From assembly GCA_963709485.1 (NCBI GenBank), contig CAVPWE010000005.1:62001-126000 (forward strand): a DNA stretch of 64,000 bases, in the 5' to 3' direction. Under the pieces are notes generated by a model. It saw only the letters and a program-made list of their open reading frames with translations, was not told where the DNA came from and ran no database searches. Positions 52,849-61,778 of this stretch are shown one piece after another (within the stretch, counting starts at the first letter, position 1; the number at the start of each line of letters is the position of its first letter). The translations under genes and the position numbers were made by a program. This DNA is from JAXDBM01 sp963709485 (lineage in GTDB: Bacteria; Desulfobacterota; Syntrophia; Syntrophales; Fen-1087).

Positions 52849-54383
52849 AGCATCTTCCCCTGTGCCCTTCCGGCCAGCGCCGAAGCGGCAACCACACGGT
52901 CATCGAAGGCAATGCGCCTGTTTCCCAGAATCTGATAGTCCTCATGGCCCTTGCCGGCAATCAGAACCATGTCCGACGGACCGGCACAGGCGATGATCTT
53001 GGCAATCGCCGCAGCACGGTCCGGGATAATGCTGTAATGCCTTTCCGGCGACCCCCCGGCAAATTCGTCCGCGGACACTTTGTTCATGATCTCCGAAGGG
53101 ATGCCGGACGCGATCTGGCGAATGATCTCCATCGGCTCCTCCGTGCGCGGGTTGTCCGAAGTCAGGAGAAGCAGATCGCTCAGCTCCGCGGCCGCCCGGC
53201 CCATCCTGGGCCTCTTGCCGCGATCGCGGTCTCCCCCGCACCCGAAGAGCGTCAGCAGGCGGCCCTGCTTCTTGAACCCGGAGAGGTCCTGCAGGACCCG
53301 CCTCAGGGCATCCTCGGTGTGGGCGTAATCGACAAATACCTGCGGATCGCCCGGCCCTCCGATTTTTTCCAGCCGTCCCGGAATCTGCTTCAGCGCGGCG
53401 ATCCCCCGGCCGATTGCCTTCTCCGGAACGCGCAGCGCCGTCGCCGCCGCCGCGGCCGCCAGAATATTGTAGAGATTGAACCGGCCGACGAGCGGCGTGG
53501 AAACCTGGAAACGGCCCCCGGCTGTTTCAATGCAGGCCCGGATTCCGCCCAGGGAAAGATCCACGTCGCGGGCACGCACATCGCAGGGATTGTCCATGCC
53601 GTAGCTCAATGCGGGCAGGACAGCCTCCTCAAGGAGCCTTCGGCCCCAGGGATCGTCGCCGTTGACGACCATGCGGCGACTCGGACTCCTTTTCCCGGCC
53701 GGGAGGATCTCCCGAAAGAACCTTTTTTTCGCGTCGAAGTAATTGTCCATCGTCTCGTGGTAGTCCAGGTGATCCTGCGTCAGATTGGTGAAGACCCCCA
53801 GGTCGAAGGAACAGTCGTCCACCCGCCGCAGATCCAGGGAGTGCGATGACACCTCCGCAACCACATGGCTGACCCCGTCATCGGCCATCTCCCGGAGGAT
53901 CCGCTGCATCTCCAGGGACTCCGGCGTCGTGTGGGGCGATGCCAGGACCTTCCCGCCGAAGCGGTAATTGACCGTCCCCAGAACCCCGGCGGACCATCCT
54001 GCCGCGGTGAAAATCGACTCCAGGAGATAGGTCACCGTGGTTTTGCCGTTGGTGCCGATGACGCCGACCAGGCAGAGCCGGGCCGAGGGATTTCCGTAGA
54101 AATTTCGCCCGAGAACGCCGAGGACCCGGCGGCTTTCGGAAACCTGCAATGCGGTGACGCCGGGAGAGGGGCTGTAGGGCTTTTCATGGACAATCACGCG
54201 GGCCCCCCTCCGGATCGCCTCGGGAATGTAATCGTGACCGTCCGCCACCAGGCCGGCAATCGCGACAAAGAGGCTGTTTTCCCCGCATTGCCGCGAGTCA
54301 TAGCATACGCCGGAAACCATGCCGGACAAATCGCCGGTGCGCTTCAGGATCGAGACATCTTGCAGGAGCGTCGACAAATCCAC
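52845..54383 (-). CDS. murE: UDP-MurNAc-dipeptide:meso-diaminopimelate ligase MurE
   Basis: A 512-residue Mur ligase with SRQCGENSLFVAIAG near the N-terminus, ATP site GTNGKTTVTYLLE and TSDNPRTEEP in the C-terminal domain. The DNPR motif selects meso-diaminopimelate over lysine, so the peptidoglycan is of the Gram-negative meso-DAP type. It lies 9 bases after ftsI. Confidence 0.95.
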   Translation of the reverse strand: MDLSTLLQDVSILKRTGDLSGMVSGVCYDSRQCGENSLFVAIAGLVADGHDYIPEAIRRGARVIVHEKPYSPSPGVTALQVSESRRVLGVLGRNFYGNPSARLCLVGVIGTNGKTTVTYLLESIFTAAGWSAGVLGTVNYRFGGKVLASPHTTPESLEMQRILREMADDGVSHVVAEVSSHSLDLRRVDDCSFDLGVFTNLTQDHLDYHETMDNYFDAKKRFFREILPAGKRSPSRRMVVNGDDPWGRRLLEEAVLPALSYGMDNPCDVRARDVDLSLGGIRACIETAGGRFQVSTPLVGRFNLYNILAAAAAATALRVPEKAIGRGIAALKQIPGRLEKIGGPGDPQVFVDYAHTEDALRRVLQDLSGFKKQGRLLTLFGCGGDRDRGKRPRMGRAAAELSDLLLLTSDNPRTEEPMEIIRQIASGIPSEIMNKVSADEFAGGSPERHYSIIPDRAAAIAKIIACAGPSDMVLIAGKGHEDYQILGNRRIAFDDRVVAASALAGRAQGKML

Positions 54384-54392
54384 CCGGTGACC

Positions 54393-56414
54393 TCAATTGC
54401 CGGTGCTGAAGGAGACCTTGCAGTAGCGCGTTCCGCCAAGGGCGATTCCCGGCGCCGGGACCTGGCCGACGGCCCAGCCCGTCCCGCTGACGCTGATTTC
54501 GATGCCTCTTTCCTTCGCCTTTCTCATGGCATCGCGAATGGTCATTCCCCTGAAATCCGGCATGGAGGCTTCTTCCGCAATCACGGCTTCCGCCTGCGCC
54601 GCCTCCGCGACCGCCGGCGCCACCGGATTGGGGGTGGTGTCGGGACTGGCCGAAACGAGCCTGATCTTCACGTCCGGATTGATCTTTTCCACTTCGAACG
54701 GCGGGTTTTCGCGAATGTTGGTCTTGAAGCAGGTCAGGATCTGTTCCGAAATGTTTTTGAAGACGGGGGCCGAAGCGACGCCGCCCCACTTGTCTCGCTG
54801 GGGCTCGTCCAGCATGACCAGGATCGCCACCTGCGGATCTTCCGCCGGAAAAAATCCCATGAAGGATGTCCGGACCCGTTCGGACGAATAGACCTTGCGG
54901 GCAAAATCGTATTTCTGGGAGGTCCCTGTTTTTCCGGCCACGTTCACATTGTCGATGCGCGCCTTCTTGCCGGTCCCGTCCGGATCCCCCACCACGCTGG
55001 TCATGATCGTGGTCAGCCGCTTGGCGCTTCGGGGTGAAATGACCTGCCGGACCGGGGTCGGCGAATATTTCCGGATGACCTGACCCCGCCTGTCCACCAG
55101 TCCGCGCAAGATGTAGGGCTTCATCAAGACACCCTGGTTGGCAATGGCGGAGAGGGCGGTAACCAGCTGTATCGCCGTGACCGATATCCCCTGGCCGAAG
55201 GCGACCGTCGCCGCATCCACACGCGTCCAGTTGTTGACCGGCCTGAGCAGGCCCGCCGTTTCGCCGGGGAGATCGATTCCCGTCTTCGCGCCGAAACCGA
55301 ATTTGGTGATGTAGTGGTAGAATTTTTCCTTGCCCAGGCGTTCGGATATTTTGACCGACCCGATATTGCTGGAATACTTGATGATGTCGGGAAAAGCGAG
55401 ATAGCCGTGCCGTTTTCGCTGGGCCTCGTGAATCACCCGGTCGGCAACCCGGTAATTCCCGTTTTCGCAGTAAAACTGGTCGGTTTCCTTGACAACCCCC
55501 TCTTCGAGGGCCGCCGCCGCGAGGAACGGCTTGAAGGTGGAACCGGGATCGAAGCAGTCCGTGATGACCTTGTTCTTGCCCGTCCCGGCGCCGGCTTTCG
55601 AAAAAATATTGGGGTCGAAGCCCATCTCGTTGGCAAGCGCCAGGATTTCCCCGGTTTTCGGATCCATGACGATGGCAATCCCGCCCCTGGCACCCTTGTT
55701 CCGGACCGCCTCCTTGAGTTGCGACTCCACAAGGTGCTGGATGCGGTTGTCGATGGTCAGGATCAGGTTTGTGCTTTCCCGGCGCGGGCCCCCGGCCGAT
55801 TCGACGCGCGGATAAAGACGCTTCCCCTTGGCATCCCTCGCCCATGCCAGCCTTTCCGGCGCCCCCCTGAGGTCTTCGTCATATCGCAGCTCGATGCCCT
55901 CCAGTCCCTTTGCATCCAGCCCGACAAAGCCGATCAGATGGCCCGCCAGTTCGCCGTTGGGATAAAAGCGCTTGGGCTCTTTGATGAGGAAGATGCCGTC
56001 CAGGTCCGCTTTTTCGACCAGAGCGGCCTGGTCCGGCGTAATCCTGCGCGCGATCCAGCAGAAGTTCCGGGACGCGGAGAATTTTTTCAGGATCGTCCCC
56101 CGGTCGATGCGCAAAATGGAGGCGACCTTCCCTGCCGTTGCCTGGGGATCCACAATCTTGGAGGGATCGGCGCAGACCGAATCCGCCATGACGCTGACGG
56201 CGAGCTTTTCCCCGTTGCGGTCGAAGATGACGCCTCTTTCCGACTCGGTCTGCAGGGTCATGGTGTGCTGGCGATCGGCGCGGGACTTCAGGTCCTGTCC
56301 CTTGAGCACCTGGATCTGAAAAGCCCGCGTGACGAGGGCGATGAACAGGACCAGAAAGAAAAGAATCAGGCTGGCGAGCCTCAATTTCAGCCATTTTTTG
56401 GCTACTATGGTCAT
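54393..56414 (-). CDS. ftsI: septal penicillin-binding protein FtsI with PASTA domain
   Basis: A 673-residue class B PBP: one N-terminal membrane helix (LASLILFFLVLFIALVTRAF), a dimerisation domain, then the transpeptidase with SxxK (DPGSTFKPFL), SxN (YSSNIGSV) and KTGT (VAGKTGTSQKY). The last 65 residues form a PASTA domain (MPDFRGMTIRDAMRKAKERG), absent from enterobacterial FtsI but common in deltaproteobacteria and Firmicutes. It cross-links septal peptidoglycan with FtsW. The start overlaps ftsL as ATGA. Confidence 0.94.
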   Translation of the reverse strand: MTIVAKKWLKLRLASLILFFLVLFIALVTRAFQIQVLKGQDLKSRADRQHTMTLQTESERGVIFDRNGEKLAVSVMADSVCADPSKIVDPQATAGKVASILRIDRGTILKKFSASRNFCWIARRITPDQAALVEKADLDGIFLIKEPKRFYPNGELAGHLIGFVGLDAKGLEGIELRYDEDLRGAPERLAWARDAKGKRLYPRVESAGGPRRESTNLILTIDNRIQHLVESQLKEAVRNKGARGGIAIVMDPKTGEILALANEMGFDPNIFSKAGAGTGKNKVITDCFDPGSTFKPFLAAAALEEGVVKETDQFYCENGNYRVADRVIHEAQRKRHGYLAFPDIIKYSSNIGSVKISERLGKEKFYHYITKFGFGAKTGIDLPGETAGLLRPVNNWTRVDAATVAFGQGISVTAIQLVTALSAIANQGVLMKPYILRGLVDRRGQVIRKYSPTPVRQVISPRSAKRLTTIMTSVVGDPDGTGKKARIDNVNVAGKTGTSQKYDFARKVYSSERVRTSFMGFFPAEDPQVAILVMLDEPQRDKWGGVASAPVFKNISEQILTCFKTNIRENPPFEVEKINPDVKIRLVSASPDTTPNPVAPAVAEAAQAEAVIAEEASMPDFRGMTIRDAMRKAKERGIEISVSGTGWAVGQVPAPGIALGGTRYCKVSFSTGN

Positions 56415-56749
56415 TGCACAACCTCCGCGCCTTTGAGGACGATCACCTGATCGCGCTCCGGATAGGACATGTGCAGGCTGTTTTTTGCGATGCTCTCGAT
56501 GCGGTGCGGCGATTTCAGGGTCGCCAACTCAAGCTTCAGCCGCCGCTGCTCCTCCAGAAGCTGTTCCTTGCGCGTCATCTCCTCGGCAACCTGATACTCC
56601 AGCCTCGTCATCTGGATGTGCGACCACACGTAGGCGATCGCCACCGCCATCAGGACAAAGGCGACAAAGAGAAACACGGAATACTTGAGCCGCGGCGCCG
56701 CCTTTTTTTCCCGATCGGCATCGTTCTGCTTCATTGTCGTTTCCGTCAT
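56411..56749 (-). CDS. ftsL: cell division protein FtsL
   Basis: A 112-residue bitopic protein: basic N-terminal tail, one membrane helix (YSVFLFVAFVLMAVAIAYVW) and a periplasmic leucine-zipper coiled coil (EYQVAEEMTRKEQLLEEQRR, then LKLELATLKSP). It lies between rsmH and ftsI, its standard place, with the ATGA overlap to ftsI. Identification rests on topology and position, as FtsL sequences vary. Confidence 0.85.
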   Translation of the reverse strand: MTETTMKQNDADREKKAAPRLKYSVFLFVAFVLMAVAIAYVWSHIQMTRLEYQVAEEMTRKEQLLEEQRRLKLELATLKSPHRIESIAKNSLHMSYPERDQVIVLKGAEVVQ

Positions 56750-56752
56750 CGC

Positions 56753-57688
56753 TCAAATCTTCTCCGCCGTCCTGAGCCTGGCGCTTCGCGCCCGGGGGTT
56801 CCTTTCGCTCTCATCCGCGCCGGATCGCATCGGCTTCCGGGTCAGGACCTTCAGCTTGACCTCCCGTCGGCAGCGGCACACCGGCATGCCGGGCGGGCAT
56901 TGACATCTGCCCTCACCGGACCGGAAGGCTTCCTTGACGATCCGGTCCTCCAGCGAGTGAAAGGAAATGACCGACAGCCTTCCGCCACTGCGGAGCCGAT
57001 CCACCGCCGCGCCGATGGCCCGGCGAAGATTCGGCAGCTCCTGATTGACGGCCATGCGAATCGCCTGGAAGGTTCGGGTGGCCGGGTGGATCTTCCCGTG
57101 AAAACCCGGCCGCCGCACCGCCCTGCAGACGAGGTCGGCCAGTTCGGCCGTTGTCCGGATCGCACCCGATTCTCTTTTAGCCGAGATCGCCCTTGCGATT
57201 CTGCCGGCCATGGGTTCCTCGCCGTACTCCCGGATCAGTTGTTTCAATTCTTTTTCCGGAGACAGGTTGACCAGATCCCGCGCGCTGTAGCGGCTGCCCC
57301 GATCCATGCGCATATCGAGCGGAGCATCCAAAGAAAAGCTGAACCCCCTGTCTGCCGTATCCAGTTGATGGGACGACACCCCCAGATCCAGGAGTACCCC
57401 GTCAACTTTTCCAATTTTCAGGTTGGTCAGGATGTTACCGATATCCGCAAAATTGCCCTTGACCAGAATTTTTCTCCGGCCAAAGGGTTGCAAGCTTTTT
57501 TCGGACGCGAGGATGGCATCGTCATCCCGGTCGATGCCGACGAGCAGGCCGTCGGGGGCCGAACGCTCCAGAATCGCCCGGGCATGGCCGCCGCCCCCCA
57601 GGGTTCCGTCCACGTAGATGCCGCCGCTTCTGCATCGCAGAGATTGAACAACCTCCTCGAGCATGACCGGCTCATGATAGGAACCCAT
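56753..57688 (-). CDS. rsmH: 16S rRNA m4C1402 methyltransferase RsmH
   Basis: A 311-residue SAM methyltransferase. The start MGSYHEPVMLEEVV is typical, with motif I VDGTLGGGGHARAIL, LLDLGVSSHQLDTADRGFSF and the RTFQAIRMAVNQEL segment. I start at ATG 57688, following AGGGAAGG; the longer frame to 57793 runs into mraZ. It methylates the ribosomal P site with RsmI. Confidence 0.95.
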   Translation of the reverse strand: MGSYHEPVMLEEVVQSLRCRSGGIYVDGTLGGGGHARAILERSAPDGLLVGIDRDDDAILASEKSLQPFGRRKILVKGNFADIGNILTNLKIGKVDGVLLDLGVSSHQLDTADRGFSFSLDAPLDMRMDRGSRYSARDLVNLSPEKELKQLIREYGEEPMAGRIARAISAKRESGAIRTTAELADLVCRAVRRPGFHGKIHPATRTFQAIRMAVNQELPNLRRAIGAAVDRLRSGGRLSVISFHSLEDRIVKEAFRSGEGRCQCPPGMPVCRCRREVKLKVLTRKPMRSGADESERNPRARSARLRTAEKI

Positions 57689-57702
57689 GCCATGGACCTT
57701 CC

Positions 57703-58155
57703 CTAAATGCCCAGATCGGCCATGTATTCGCTGAACGTTTCGAGGTCGCCTTCCGTTTTTTTCATTTCCGCCTCGAAGCGTTCCTTGCTCCATATCTCGA
57801 TGATCCGGATCATTCCGGCCAGCACGACGTCCTTTTCAAGGCCGGCAAACTCACGGAGATTCGGGGGAATGAGGGCGCGGCCCTGGCCGTCCAGCATGCA
57901 GTCCACTGCACCGGACATGAAAAACCGCTGGAAGGCCCGGACTTCCTTTCTCAGGAGGGACTGGTGGCTGACTTTCTCTTCGATGATGCGCCATTCATCG
58001 TAGGGAAAAACCATCAGGTAGCCGTCCCAGTTCGTGATCACGAGGCGGCTGTCATATTTCTCGGCGAAGACCTCGCGAAGCCTGGCCGGAAAGATGATTC
58101 TTCCCTTGTCATCAATCGTATGGTAGTATTGTCCCCTAAAGACAGACACGGACAT
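57703..58155 (-). CDS. mraZ: transcriptional regulator MraZ
   Basis: A 150-residue protein with two SpoVT/AbrB-like swapped-hairpin domains: FRGQYYHTIDDKGRIIFPAR and the second repeat DCMLDGQGRALIPPNLREFA. MraZ represses the dcw operon by binding spaced GTGG-type boxes. ATG 58155 follows GTGGAGGAA, which is also part of the fourth box region. Fourteen bases separate its stop from the rsmH start. Confidence 0.95.
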   Translation of the reverse strand: MSVSVFRGQYYHTIDDKGRIIFPARLREVFAEKYDSRLVITNWDGYLMVFPYDEWRIIEEKVSHQSLLRKEVRAFQRFFMSGAVDCMLDGQGRALIPPNLREFAGLEKDVVLAGMIRIIEIWSKERFEAEMKKTEGDLETFSEYMADLGI

Positions 58156-58160
58156 TTCCT

Positions 58161-58195
58161 CCACAATAAACCACTTTGCCCCACTTGCGGCCACA
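58161..58195 (-). promoter_or_regulatory. MraZ operator: four GTGG boxes with 10-base period
   Basis: On the minus strand TGTGG, AGTGG, AGTGG and TGTGG follow each other with exactly 5 bases between them (starts at 58195, 58185, 58175, 58165). Known MraZ sites are three or four such boxes with this spacing. The first box overlaps the -10 element. Confidence 0.88.
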
Positions 58196-58221
58196 ATAAT
58201 GAAGCAGCGGGCTTTTGTCAA
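58193..58221 (-). promoter_or_regulatory. sigma-70 promoter of the dcw cluster
   Basis: On the minus strand TTGACA (58221-58216), 17-base spacer, TATTGT (58198-58193). It lies directly after the mltG stop, so the dcw cluster has its own promoter, overlapped by the MraZ boxes. Confidence 0.78.
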
Positions 58222-58230
58222 GGAAAAATT

Positions 58231-59253
58231 CTACTCGTTTTGCCTTTTAATCTGATATTTTAAGACAGCTTCGTTGTGGGCGATCAGGTTCGTTGAAAAC
58301 CGGTGGGTTCCGTCATTATTTGAAACGAAATAAAGGTAGTTTACCGGGGCGGGATAAAGGGCGGCACGGAGCGAATCGATGCCGGGGTTGGCGATGGGGC
58401 CGGGCGGCAATCCCTTGATCTTGTATGTGTTGTAGGGGGAATCATTGTCCAGGTGCCTTCGCGTCACCGCGCTGCTGTAATTCCTGAGATCGTAAATGGC
58501 GGTGGGATCGCTCTGCAGACGCATCCCTTTTTTCAGCCGGTTGTGGAAGACGGCGGAAACCAGCGTCTTTTCATCGCGGTAGCCGGTTTCCTTTCCGATC
58601 AGTGAAGCCAGCGTGACGAATTCATGGGTGCTCAGGTGAAGCGCCTGCGCCCGGGCCAGCATCTCCGGGGTCACCTTTTTCCAGAACTGATTGACCATGA
58701 TCCGGACAATTTCCCGGGTTGTCATGGCCCTGTTCAAAGCATAGGTTTCAGGGTACAGATAGCCCTCGGCGCTCGCGGCCGGAACCTTGAGCGATGCCAG
58801 AAACGGACGGTCTGTCGCGACCTCGATGAAGATTTTTTCCTCGACGAGCCTGTCGGCGGCAAGCCGCTCGGCGATCTGCTTCAGCGTGAAGTCTTCCGGA
58901 ATGGTCACCCTGTACGCCTTGATCTCCCCCCGGATCAGCTTCTGGACGATCTCCGCGGGGCCCATCCCACCGTCCATTTCGTATTCACCGGCCTTGATCG
59001 ATCTCCGGGCGCCATTGGCCATCGCCACCACGTAAAAAAGCAATCTGTTGTTCACCAGCCCTTCGCGATCCAGGATATCCACAATCTTCCAGAAGCCGGC
59101 GCCCTTGGGGATATCGATGGTGGCGGTGCGGTCGCGACTGCCGACCGGAGTCTTCGCGTAGAATAAAAAAAGCGTCAGGCAGATCACCACCGCAAACGCC
59201 AGGGGCGCTGCCATGTGTCTGATTCGCTGCAGGATGGATAACGGGATTTTCAT
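58231..59253 (-). CDS. mltG: endolytic murein transglycosylase MltG
   Basis: A 340-residue bitopic membrane protein (helix LAFAVVICLTLFLFYA) with a LysM-like part and the YceG domain: EGYLYPETYAL, the catalytic Glu in SLIGKETGYRDE, and NRLKKGMRLQSDPTAIYDL. It cuts nascent glycan strands near the membrane and sets their length. I start at ATG 59253, overlapping the ruvX stop as ATGA. Confidence 0.92.
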   Translation of the reverse strand: MKIPLSILQRIRHMAAPLAFAVVICLTLFLFYAKTPVGSRDRTATIDIPKGAGFWKIVDILDREGLVNNRLLFYVVAMANGARRSIKAGEYEMDGGMGPAEIVQKLIRGEIKAYRVTIPEDFTLKQIAERLAADRLVEEKIFIEVATDRPFLASLKVPAASAEGYLYPETYALNRAMTTREIVRIMVNQFWKKVTPEMLARAQALHLSTHEFVTLASLIGKETGYRDEKTLVSAVFHNRLKKGMRLQSDPTAIYDLRNYSSAVTRRHLDNDSPYNTYKIKGLPPGPIANPGIDSLRAALYPAPVNYLYFVSNNDGTHRFSTNLIAHNEAVLKYQIKRQNE

Positions 59254-59699
59254 GACTGACCCTCGCAACCCTCTTTCCGCGCCCCCGCCGGTCCGAGAGA
59301 ATCCAGGTATCCCTGAAGAATGATGCCCGCGGCCATCTTGTCGATGACTTTCTTCCGCTTTTCCCGGCGCACATGGGCCGCGTTCAGGATTTCACCGGCG
59401 GTCCAGGTGGACAGCGTCTCGTCCCATTTCACGACGGGAAGGCGAAACCGCACCTCCAGGCGGCGGGCAAAGCGATTGACTTTTTCACACTGGATGCCTT
59501 CCGTGCCGTCCAGCCGGACCGGATAGCCTACCACGATTTTTTCCACACTGTAGGTCCCGACCAGCCGCGCGATGGCTTCCATATCGTCCTGCCGGTTCCT
59601 GCGCTCGACCGTCGTCAGGGGCTGGGCGGTCATGCCCAACTCATCGGACAGGGCCACGCCGATCCGCCTGCTTCCATAATCAAGACCCATGATTCTCAT
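59250..59699 (-). CDS. ruvX: RuvX/YqgF, RNase H-fold nuclease
   Basis: A 149-residue protein with MGLDYGSRRIGVALSDELG, VVGYPVRLDGTEG and the closing VKWDETLSTWTAGEIL and KVIDKMAAGIILQGYLD motifs of YqgF. Proposed roles are 16S rRNA 5'-end processing or Holliday-junction resolution. Coupled to mltG by an ATGA overlap. Confidence 0.93.
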   Translation of the reverse strand: MRIMGLDYGSRRIGVALSDELGMTAQPLTTVERRNRQDDMEAIARLVGTYSVEKIVVGYPVRLDGTEGIQCEKVNRFARRLEVRFRLPVVKWDETLSTWTAGEILNAAHVRREKRKKVIDKMAAGIILQGYLDSLGPAGARKEGCEGQS

Positions 59700-59860
59700 A
59701 AAATAAGCCCCCCGGCACCGAAGCGGGGCTTAATAAACCATCTTTCCGGCCAATTCAACACAATTTTTTTCGACGCGTTCCGCATCGCGGCCTCGCTGCC
59801 TTCGCACAGGACGGCGTTTTTGCGGTTGTGAAAAGGCGGGGACTTTGTTAATTGGCAGAC

Positions 59861-61777
59861 ATGAAGCACATCATCCTGGGTACCGCCGGCCATGTCGATC
59901 ATGGAAAGACGGCGCTCGTCAAGGCCCTGACCGGCGTGGACACGGACCGGCTCAAGGAGGAAAAAGAGCGGGGCATCACCATCGAGCTCGGCTTTGCCTC
60001 CCTGGAGCTGCCGGGCGGCGGCACGATCGGCGTCGTGGACGTTCCGGGCCACGAACGGTTCATCAAAAATATGGTCTCCGGGGCGGCGGGCATCGACCTG
60101 GTGATGATGGTTATCGCCGCAGACGAAGGCATCATGCCCCAGACCCGGGAACACCTCCATATCTGCTCCCTGCTGGGCATTCGCAAAGGCCTCGTGGCCC
60201 TCACCAAGGTGGACCTGGTGGACGAGGAGTGGCGGGAGCTGGTCGCCGATGACATCCGCAGCTTCCTGAAGGGCACCTTTATGGAAGGCGCCCCGATACT
60301 TCCGGTCTCGGCCTTGACCGGGAGCGGCATCCCCGGGCTTCTGGCCGCCCTGGACCGGTCCGCCGCGGAAATCGGCGAGAAGAGCGATGCCCGCCTGTTC
60401 CGGCTGCCCGTCGACCGGGTGTTCAGCATCCGGGGTTTTGGAACGGTGGTAACGGGGACGCTGGTCTCCGGGAGCATCGCAACGGGCGAGGAAGTCGCCA
60501 TTCTGCCCGGCCGGGCCGTCTCCAGGATCCGGGGGATGCAGATCCACAACCAGAGCGTCAGCGTGGCGGAGTCCGGCCAGCGCACGGCCGTCAACCTGCA
60601 GGGGATCGAGAAAGCGGCGATCGAGCGGGGAAACGTGCTGACCCGCCCGGGCACCTTCGAGCCGACACGGCGCCTGGATGTTTTTTTCGACTATCTGCAG
60701 GCAAACGACCGGAAAATGAAAAACCGGACCCTGGTCCGCTTCCACGCCGGCACCAGCGAGGTGATGGCCCGGCTGAGCCTTCTGGACCGGGACGAAATCG
60801 AGCCGGGCGGGAAGGCCTACGCCCAGCTGTTCCTGGCCGCCCCGGCCGTGGCGATGGCCGGCGACCATTTCGTCATCCGGAGCTATTCACCGGTAACGAC
60901 CGTCGGCGGCGGGCAGGTCATCGATCCGCTTTCCCGCAAGCACAGGCGGCACTCCGACCGGGTGATCCGGGAACTCGACCGGCTGCACCACGGCGCCGAA
61001 ACGGAGAAGCTGGCCGCGATCATTCAGCGCGCCTCCTTTGGCGGCATCGATCCGCAAGGCCTGGTCATCCGCACCGGCCTTCCTCCGGCGCAGGTCCGGA
61101 AGGGGCTCGACCTGCTGCTCTCCCGAAGACAGGCCGTTCTCCTCGACCGGGAGGAAACGCGGGCCCTCGCCCCGGAAGTATATGGGGAGCTTCAGCGGAA
61201 AATGCTCGAGGACATCCGCGCCCATCATGAAAAATTTCCGCTCAAGGAAGGCCTGTCCCGGGAAGAGCTGCGGATGAAGCTCGGGGCATTCATCGGCCAG
61301 AAGCTATTCCACGCCGTAATGCGGGACCTCGAAAAAAACGGGAAAATCGTCACAGACCGGGAGAACATCCGCCTTCCGGACCACCGGGTCAGCCTGCAGG
61401 CCGATCAGGAATCCCTGCGGCGGGACATTGCCGACTGGTATCAAAAGGCGGCGCTCTCCCCGCCCTCGCTTCGGGAGGTGACGGAAAAATTCACCCGGCA
61501 CAAGTCTCAGGTGGGCAGCATCCTGAACGTCATGCTCAAGGACGGCACGCTGACCAAGATCAACGAAGACCTGTGTTTCGACGGGTCTGCGCTGAAGCGC
61601 CTGCGGGAGGATTACAAGAGCCTGCTCCTGAAGGATGGGAAGGCCACGCCCGCCACCTTCAAGGAACTGACCGGGCTGTCCCGGAAATACATCATCCCGC
61701 TGATGGAATATTTTGACGTGACCAAGCTGACCGTCCGCTCCGGGGACCACCGCCTCCTGAGAGAGAAGGGAAACTGA
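59861..61777 (+). CDS. selB: selenocysteine-specific elongation factor SelB
   Basis: A 638-residue EF-Tu-like factor. G1 is GTAGHVDHGKTALVKALTG, G3 is DVPGHERFIKNM, G4 is TKVD. Domains 2-3 follow (RLPVDRVFSIRGFGTVVTGT), then four winged-helix repeats that bind SECIS (C-terminal 270 residues, ending TGLSRKYIIPLMEYFDVTKL). Its presence implies selenoproteins in the genome; none with an internal UGA was seen in the window. Start ATG 59861; a TTG at 59852 is possible. Confidence 0.95.
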   Translation: MKHIILGTAGHVDHGKTALVKALTGVDTDRLKEEKERGITIELGFASLELPGGGTIGVVDVPGHERFIKNMVSGAAGIDLVMMVIAADEGIMPQTREHLHICSLLGIRKGLVALTKVDLVDEEWRELVADDIRSFLKGTFMEGAPILPVSALTGSGIPGLLAALDRSAAEIGEKSDARLFRLPVDRVFSIRGFGTVVTGTLVSGSIATGEEVAILPGRAVSRIRGMQIHNQSVSVAESGQRTAVNLQGIEKAAIERGNVLTRPGTFEPTRRLDVFFDYLQANDRKMKNRTLVRFHAGTSEVMARLSLLDRDEIEPGGKAYAQLFLAAPAVAMAGDHFVIRSYSPVTTVGGGQVIDPLSRKHRRHSDRVIRELDRLHHGAETEKLAAIIQRASFGGIDPQGLVIRTGLPPAQVRKGLDLLLSRRQAVLLDREETRALAPEVYGELQRKMLEDIRAHHEKFPLKEGLSREELRMKLGAFIGQKLFHAVMRDLEKNGKIVTDRENIRLPDHRVSLQADQESLRRDIADWYQKAALSPPSLREVTEKFTRHKSQVGSILNVMLKDGTLTKINEDLCFDGSALKRLREDYKSLLLKDGKATPATFKELTGLSRKYIIPLMEYFDVTKLTVRSGDHRLLREKGN

Positions 61778-61778
61778 G

